Shown: in pieces, positions 58,484 to 64,000 of the stretch | How the letters are laid out: each line of letters opens with the position of its first letter | Position numbering within the stretch: the first letter of the stretch is position 1 | Assembly (NCBI GenBank): GCA_021018815.1 | Contig: JAITYX010000087.1 | Location: 496,001 to 560,000 of the forward strand | DNA: 64,000 nucleotides | Direction of reading: 5' to 3' | Source: Talinum fruticosum | Lineage: Eukaryota > Streptophyta > Magnoliopsida > Caryophyllales > Talinaceae | The notes under the pieces: generated by a model | What the model saw: the letters and a program-made list of their open reading frames with translations, nothing else | The model's database searches: none | Told to the model about the DNA's origin: nothing | Made by a program: the position numbers and the translations under genes

Positions 58484-60700
58484 TTTCCGAGCGAGACTTA
58501 TTAATTAGGGTTATCACAAGGCTTGTTCTTATTGATCTTCACCATCCATGTTAAGAGGAGAGTTAGGTACCATTGGTATCCATGGGCTACGTACTCGGTG
58601 TTGGACGTATTAGTATTGAACATATCGAGCTTTAACGTATTGGGGTTAAAGTAGACTCTTTTCTTCCTATTTTCACTAGCTTCTTCATGCCAGGATTCCA
58701 ATGGCATCCAGGTTCCAGTGAGGCTTCCCTACCATGTCTCAAGGGAAAAGAATTTAAATGCTCGAGACTGGGTCTAAAGAAATCCAAGAGGGAGTTTGGG
58801 GCTTAAGTGTTGGACTCGATACCCTCTATGAAGGCTTGTCTCGAAAAGAAAGAAAATAATTTGGAATGATTTTATTTGGATGTAGGAAAATGTAGAAAAA
58901 TGGACCGACCAAACTAGAAAAAGTGGACTGTACCCCAACGATAAGATCCGTCTTAGGAAAAGATCCATGTGTGACCAGTGTGAGTCACAAGACGAAAGGA
59001 AATGATCCCTACTCTAAGAAAAACAAGAATGGAACTTAAAGAGAAAGGGAATTTTATTTGGCTAAAATGTAACGAGGATTGACTCAAGCCTCTTATTATT
59101 TTAGCACTAACTCAAGAATTTATTTAGGCTCTATGTTCACAAGAGATCTAAGGGTCACATAAACATGGTGGCTCACAATCCAAACATTTTATCTCCCATA
59201 TGGGGTGTATGTGAGCATTGAACATTTTGTTTTTCTCAATCGGGGATCAAGAGAACGTTCCATGAGTGAAAAAGCAACCACACCTCGATTTATAAGTCAA
59301 GTGGACCTACTGAGATAGTAATTCGACTTACCCAAAAAGGGTGACTAAAGGTAGAAGCCAACATCTATATCCAAAGTTGCTTAAAAAATGCAAGAAAGCC
59401 TAATGCAAACACAATTAAAAGTTCTCATTCAAATTTTAAAGTCTCACTCTCTTAGTAAGTGCCCTCGGGAAGTTGCCACTGTAAGAACCATGGCCCGCAT
59501 CCCGGAGGCAATGGATTGCATTCCTCACGAATTTCATATCCATAAGAGGTGCACTTATTAAGATATAAGGCTTTAGATTATTTTTAGTTGATCAGCTAGC
59601 GGTTTTCAAGAACCATTTTATTTTCGAAATACATTTTAGAATTCTTGAGATAAGCAACAAAAATTTAAACTTTCCGGACTAAATCCAGACTGAAATCAAC
59701 CACAACTTTATTTTTGAAATGCATTTAGTTGACTTAGATTGCTTAGACCAGGAGTCAAGCCCGAAATCCACCACAACGATCAACATGGATCAGCCTAGTG
59801 GGATTGGCGTGGGTTCTTTGGCCCAGATCGTAGAAGTAGTCTTGGTCAAGCGGTCCATGCTCGCTAAAATCAATTAAAAATAATTCAATTTGTGAAAAAC
59901 CAAAATGTGTAATTAGAATAAAAGAGATTAAAAATGGGAGTCGCCAATAAGTTTTGAATAAAAAGTAACAAGATAAAATTTTCTTTCCGACTTTTAGCTG
60001 AAACGAAGGGATAATCGAAAGGGACAAAAAGCTCAAAAATAAGAAATGTTTTAAAAAAGGACTCCATTAATCAAAACCAATGATCCGGTATTCGGGGCGA
60101 ATATAGAAAATAAGAAGCATTACTCCTCATTCCGCTTGTTCAAAAACAACCTTTACTAATTCAAATAAGCATGTAAAATTGTATAAAGAAAACGAGGCAA
60201 ACATCATGCTAAGGCGAATCAACCAAAGCATGCTTAAAAGCGATAAAGAAAGTAACTAAAGAAAGCAATTAATCTAAACTATTACAATGGACGAGGAGGA
60301 AAGTAAGTGAAATTACATCGTTTTAAAACTACAATATGAAATTGAAATAACAAAAATAAAAATAAATCAATAAATAGACAAACATAAGTCGGGAGGTCCA
60401 CATCTTATGCCCTCGGGTAGTCTCATATGTCAATCTCCGGGTCATGGTTGGATCTCAATAGTGTAACGGTAAGAAAATAAGGAGAGGAAGGAGAAAGAAA
60501 CTTCCTCCTATTGAAGGCTTTTGTGAGTGGTTTAAAAATGGGAAATGAAGTGTCAACGGGGAGACTAAAGACTAGAGGGGAATTTGGTAGTATAAGGGAA
60601 AAATGTGCAACTGAATTTGGTGTATAAAAATAAGGGGTGAAGCCCCTCCTATTTATAGAAATGAGGCAGGGTTAGGGTTTTCTCATTTTAGCCTCAAAGA
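58484..60700 (-). mobile_element. Leader and LTR promoter region of the Tat/Ogre-like element
   Basis: On the minus strand, CTATAAATAGGAGGGGCTTC (about 60660-60640) is a TATA box region typical of an LTR. Further on, TTACAGTGGCAACTTCC at about 59486-59470 resembles the ACAGTGGCGACTCC sequence common in the leader of Tat/Ogre elements. No second LTR is found, so the element lacks its 3' part. Confidence 0.5.
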
Positions 60701-62481
60701 AGCCACAAATCAACAAAATTGGCACTGAAAAATCAACTACAAATCAGCTACAAAATCTGCTAACATTGACCAGGTCAAAGAGCTCTGTCTTGTGACCTTA
60801 CATGACTGGCATGGATTAGTTGGACTCTTCCCATGTCGAACGGGTCAGCACAACCCATTTTGGATATAAATGTGACTGATATTGGTGGGGATCTATGGCA
60901 AGCTTCGGAACAATCTGAAGCTTAGGCTTGGTAACCGGCGTGGGTTGTCCAGGTTATTTTGTGGGTTGTTTTGTGTTTTTCAGATTGTGGGCCAACTAAT
61001 TATTTGATTTTGAGCTAGAAGAAAGGAAAGTCACATTGCCTTGATTCAATCGAGTTGTATAAACAGGTGAAGCTATATTTCATCACCAGGCCAGCAATAA
61101 AAATAAAACGAAACGTTAGAAAAATACGACACTTTAGAAGTGTACGGTAGGCAAATTATATCCAAATACAGACAGTTTAAACTGATATTTGAGTCACTTA
61201 ATGTGATTATTTACCATTTGTTCTAAATAAAAGTTGCAGTGCACGTGTAGCAATTTTCATATGGGGTGTATTCATATTGATTTGATATTGGGAGCTTAAG
61301 TTATTGACTCTGCAAATTGGGGCTAAAATATGTCCAAAATTGAAAATTGTACTAATTTAGTTTTATGGTTAATTAATGGTTATTAATTAGAAAACATAAT
61401 TGAAAAACTTATTTTGAATGTTGTACATGTATATTCTTTGCCAAGGAATGAATTTTGAGATTTGTCCGTTTAAATCATCTGAGTTGTTAGTATAGTTTAG
61501 GGTTGACCCCAATTGTGATATGTTGCTTTCTATCGTTAAGACCCATTGATTTACAATTGAGCTCAAGTTAGGACTTAGAATTATTCAGGTAATGTCTATG
61601 TTTTAACTCCCTTTAAATATGTTTTAATTATGTTTTATGGAATTGTTTTATAGTGTAACATTCAAAAGGGGACCTTAACATGAAAACTTGAACTGTTATA
61701 TTTTCTTATTTAATCTGAAACTATGAATACGTTGATTGAGTTGTTAAAAGCGAATAGTTCATGTTTTATGTGGAAGTTGTTAATGTTTTGGGCTTGGGTA
61801 TGCGTTGGATTTGGCTGAAGTCAAATTTATTCATACAATACTAAGTTGTAAATGTTTTTCGGGAAAATGATTTTCCCTCAACCAAACACACCCAAAACAC
61901 AACGAGGTGTAAATACCGTAGTTATTGTTGAGACAAAATGGTCTCCGAAAGTAATGCATGCAGGTTTTCTAGTACATACAAGTAAAGTGGACTCTAATTT
62001 TGGTTTTTAATAGGAAAGAAATATCATAATTGATGAGTTTATTTAAGTGGGAATTTAAATTACATTTTAATTTATTTAAACTCTTTCTTGTCCCTGAAAA
62101 TGTTTGAAATGAATTTAATTCATGTTTGATTGTTTAGAGCAGACATTATTGAACTTCAGCTCATAGTTTAAAATGTTTTGCTTTAACATACTGATAAACT
62201 TTTGACTTTTGTAATGAAAAGTTGACTTTGTAAAGTTTATTTGATTTTTATTACCCAGCCTTGTATTTCCTTCGGAAAATACAGTGGTGGTGCTTGGTTA
62301 GGTATTTCTGCTGCATCAAATAAGATAAAGGTTTATCATAAAATAGAATTTTTGAGGCATCACAAATTTAATATAGTTTATTTTATAAAATATTATTATA
62401 ATTTATATATATAGCCTTTTTGTTTTGGTATTTATAATAGTTAACAGTTGTTACTCATATCATCTAATTATAACTTCATAT

Positions 62482-62483
<2 letters not shown>
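60701..62483. other. Intergenic or eroded repeat DNA
   Basis: No gene is recognised. Near 61877 TCAACCAAACACACCC looks like one terminus of a small hAT-like element, but the opposite terminus is not identified. Confidence 0.3.
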
Positions 62484-62519
<36 letters not shown>

Positions 62520-62543
62520 TATTATTATTATTATTATTATTAT
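62484..62543. repeat. (AAT)n followed by (ATT)n, self-complementary
   Basis: AAT repeats (about 12) switch directly to ATT repeats (about 8), giving a long perfect inverted repeat without spacer. Confidence 0.92.
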
Positions 62544-62659
62544 CACCGTCATAGTTATTGCTACTGTTATAATTTTCTTTTTGTTTTCTGGTATAGGTAT
62601 TGTAAGAGTTGATTTTTTTTGTAACAAATTTGTACAAAAATAAAATACAATTAACAAAA

Positions 62660-63020
62660 ATAAATAAATTTTTGACCAAATAAACATTAAACCGAATGGA
62701 AAAAAATCATTTCAAATTTTTGACCAAATAAACATTAACCAGTATTTGTTATTATGAAATATATTTGAAAAAATATCGTTAACAGTATCTTAAAAAATTC
62801 ATAACTGCTCGTAATAACTTGTACCAATTAGTAATTAATCACAACAGTCTTAACAGCTCGTAATATCTAACAACTAATCGTAACCGCTTAAACAGCTCCT
62901 AAGGATAGCTTAAAAAATAAGTTGCTCCAATTATAATAATTTAATTATTTACCGGTTTCATCACATGGTAAAGATACTAATGGGGTGTTTGGTTGACAAC
63001 ATTTTGAGGGAAAAAAGAGG
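62660..63020. repeat. Short duplication and MITE-like terminus
   Basis: TTTTTGACCAAATAAACATT occurs at 62670 and 62719. At 62982 TGGGGTGTTTGGTTGACAAC is a typical hAT-like MITE start; its partner end is not clear. Confidence 0.45.
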
Positions 63021-63203
63021 TGTTTAATCCAAGTCAAACATTTAAATGAGTATTTGGTAAACAGTTATTTGGAACATCTATTTGACCCCAAACAGCTTCT
63101 TTCTCAAACACATATTCCCATTAGCCTTTTGGAAAGAGTTGTTTGTGAGAATAACATATTTGTCCAAAAGTTTGAAAAAATTACATCATATGCCACCAAC
63201 CCC

Positions 63204-63276
<73 letters not shown>

Positions 63277-63277
63277 T
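63204..63277. repeat. (ATT)n microsatellite
   Basis: About 24 pure ATT units inside AT-rich sequence. The flanking Tyr or Ile frames are artefacts. Confidence 0.92.
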
Positions 63278-63420
63278 ATTTATTTAAATTAAATATAATA
63301 AATATTATATTAGATAAAGAAAATTAATATAAAAAATAGTAAGAAAATAAAACTTTATAAATGAAGATAATTTATATACATACCATAAATATTATTATAT
63401 TTAAAAAGAAAATAAAATGA

Positions 63421-63422
<2 letters not shown>

Positions 63423-63471
<49 letters not shown>
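63423..63471. repeat. (TA)n microsatellite
   Basis: About 23 TA units. Confidence 0.9.
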
Positions 63472-63474
<3 letters not shown>

Positions 63475-63785
63475 ACTTAAATAAAATTTCGCCAAATATT
63501 TTTTTTCCTCAAATAGCTAATTTTATCAAATATTTTTTCAGAAATAATTAATACAAACAAGTAAATTTAAACAACCAATAATAAATAGAAAATTCTTCCA
63601 TAGTTGAAAATTTTTTTAACTATGGTAATTAAATTAAATCAGATCAGTTGATTTTTTTGTATTATACCCCTTAACTATGGTTAAATTTAATCCCTCTCCT
63701 CTCCCTCTCTTTCCGAGCCTAATAGATTTCGGGCTTAGATTTTTCTATCCCTCTCTACCCCTCCTTTTCGCTCTCTTAGGGTTAG

Positions 63786-64000
63786 TGCTATGGATAACCG
63801 GACCTCAAAAACGACGTCCATGGCAGCGAGAGCGGATCAAGGGATTGTGGAGCCTTGATGAGGACGAGCAGTTGTAGAAGCTCGTGCAATGCCTTGAGGG
63901 CAGGAATTGGTCATTAGCAACTTGATTCCGAGAAGATCCGGAAAATCTTGTTGTCTCGGTGGTGTAATCGGCTCTCACCGGAGGTAGAGCACCGATCATT
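63786..64000 (+). pseudogene. R2R3-MYB subgroup 22-like (MYB44/70/73/77) pseudogene, cut by the window edge
   Basis: RERIKGLWSLDEDEQL, then KLVQCLEGRNWSLAT, RRSGKSC and RWCNRLSPEVEHRS appear in order across three frames. They match the R2 repeat and start of R3 of plant MYB44-type factors (family pattern KGPWSPEEDE...RNWS...GRSGKSCRLRWCNQLSP-VEHR). Lesions are a TAG at 63875-63877, a TGA at 63923-63925 with a short deletion and frame change, and a missing base near 63957. The ATG at 63790 is also out of frame with R2. A CT-rich leader-like stretch precedes it. The three R2 Trp positions are still visible. The rest lies beyond 64000, so an intron or retroposed origin cannot be judged. Confidence 0.8.

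Overview
This is nuclear DNA from a flowering plant, most likely a eudicot with a large, repeat-rich genome. The evidence is GT-AG introns, a RING/vWA E3 ligase of the WAV3 type, an R2R3-MYB relic, and plant-type CACTA, Helitron, Ty3/gypsy (Tekay and Tat) and Ty1/copia elements. Only one clear host gene is present. Most of the rest is transposable-element sequence, much of it nested, and several nesting steps can be proved from target-site duplications (TSDs) or from an empty copy of the same site in this window.

Region 1 (1-15.9 kb): two related non-autonomous Helitrons lie head to tail inside AAT microsatellite DNA. Helitron A (711-8845) seems to sit within the 5' terminus of Helitron B (8846-15870). 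Each carries its own CACTA element (3758-7985 and 10612-14313). Both CACTA elements have TAT duplications, and each Helitron supplies the empty site for the other's insertion. CACTA A has a broken minus-strand gene with the plant Transposase_24 (TNPA-like) domain. CACTA B lacks that gene but contains a piece of Tekay retrotransposon leader.

Region 2 (16-24 kb): the host gene, a two-exon RING-H2/vWA/Vwaint protein (WAV3/WAVH/EDA40 family). It has a pyrimidine-rich 5' leader with a short uORF and a 4.3-kb intron containing a long alternating purine-pyrimidine tract. One base is missing from a G tract late in exon 2, which is either an assembly error or a real truncating mutation.

Region 3 (24-30 kb): a promoter-like module with no recognisable gene behind it, a variable-length array of short ATAAACGAACAT-type repeats, two smaller tandem repeats and a possible retrotransposon end with a primer-binding site.

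Region 4 (30-54 kb): a Russian-doll nest. CACTA-1 (30092-50036, TSD ATT) contains a fold-back element. That element is split by CACTA-2 (32286-47780, TSD TCA, with a broken Transposase_24/Ulp1-like gene), which is split in turn by a complete-ended Tekay-type LTR retrotransposon (32414-42943, TSD TAGGT). A related inverted solo LTR (50717-53387, TSD GTTTT) lies just outside. The whole stack sits in AT-rich repeat DNA that runs into a degraded Ty1/copia element (54-56.3 kb).

Region 5 (56.3-64 kb): a minus-strand Tat/Ogre-like gypsy fragment (gag, protease, leader, LTR promoter), low-complexity DNA, and at the right edge the start of a broken R2R3-MYB subgroup-22-like pseudogene. I found no convincing new biological system. 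The main value of the window is the resolvable nesting, the in-frame tandem duplication of a reverse transcriptase segment, fragment capture by a CACTA element, and the frameshift in the one host gene.
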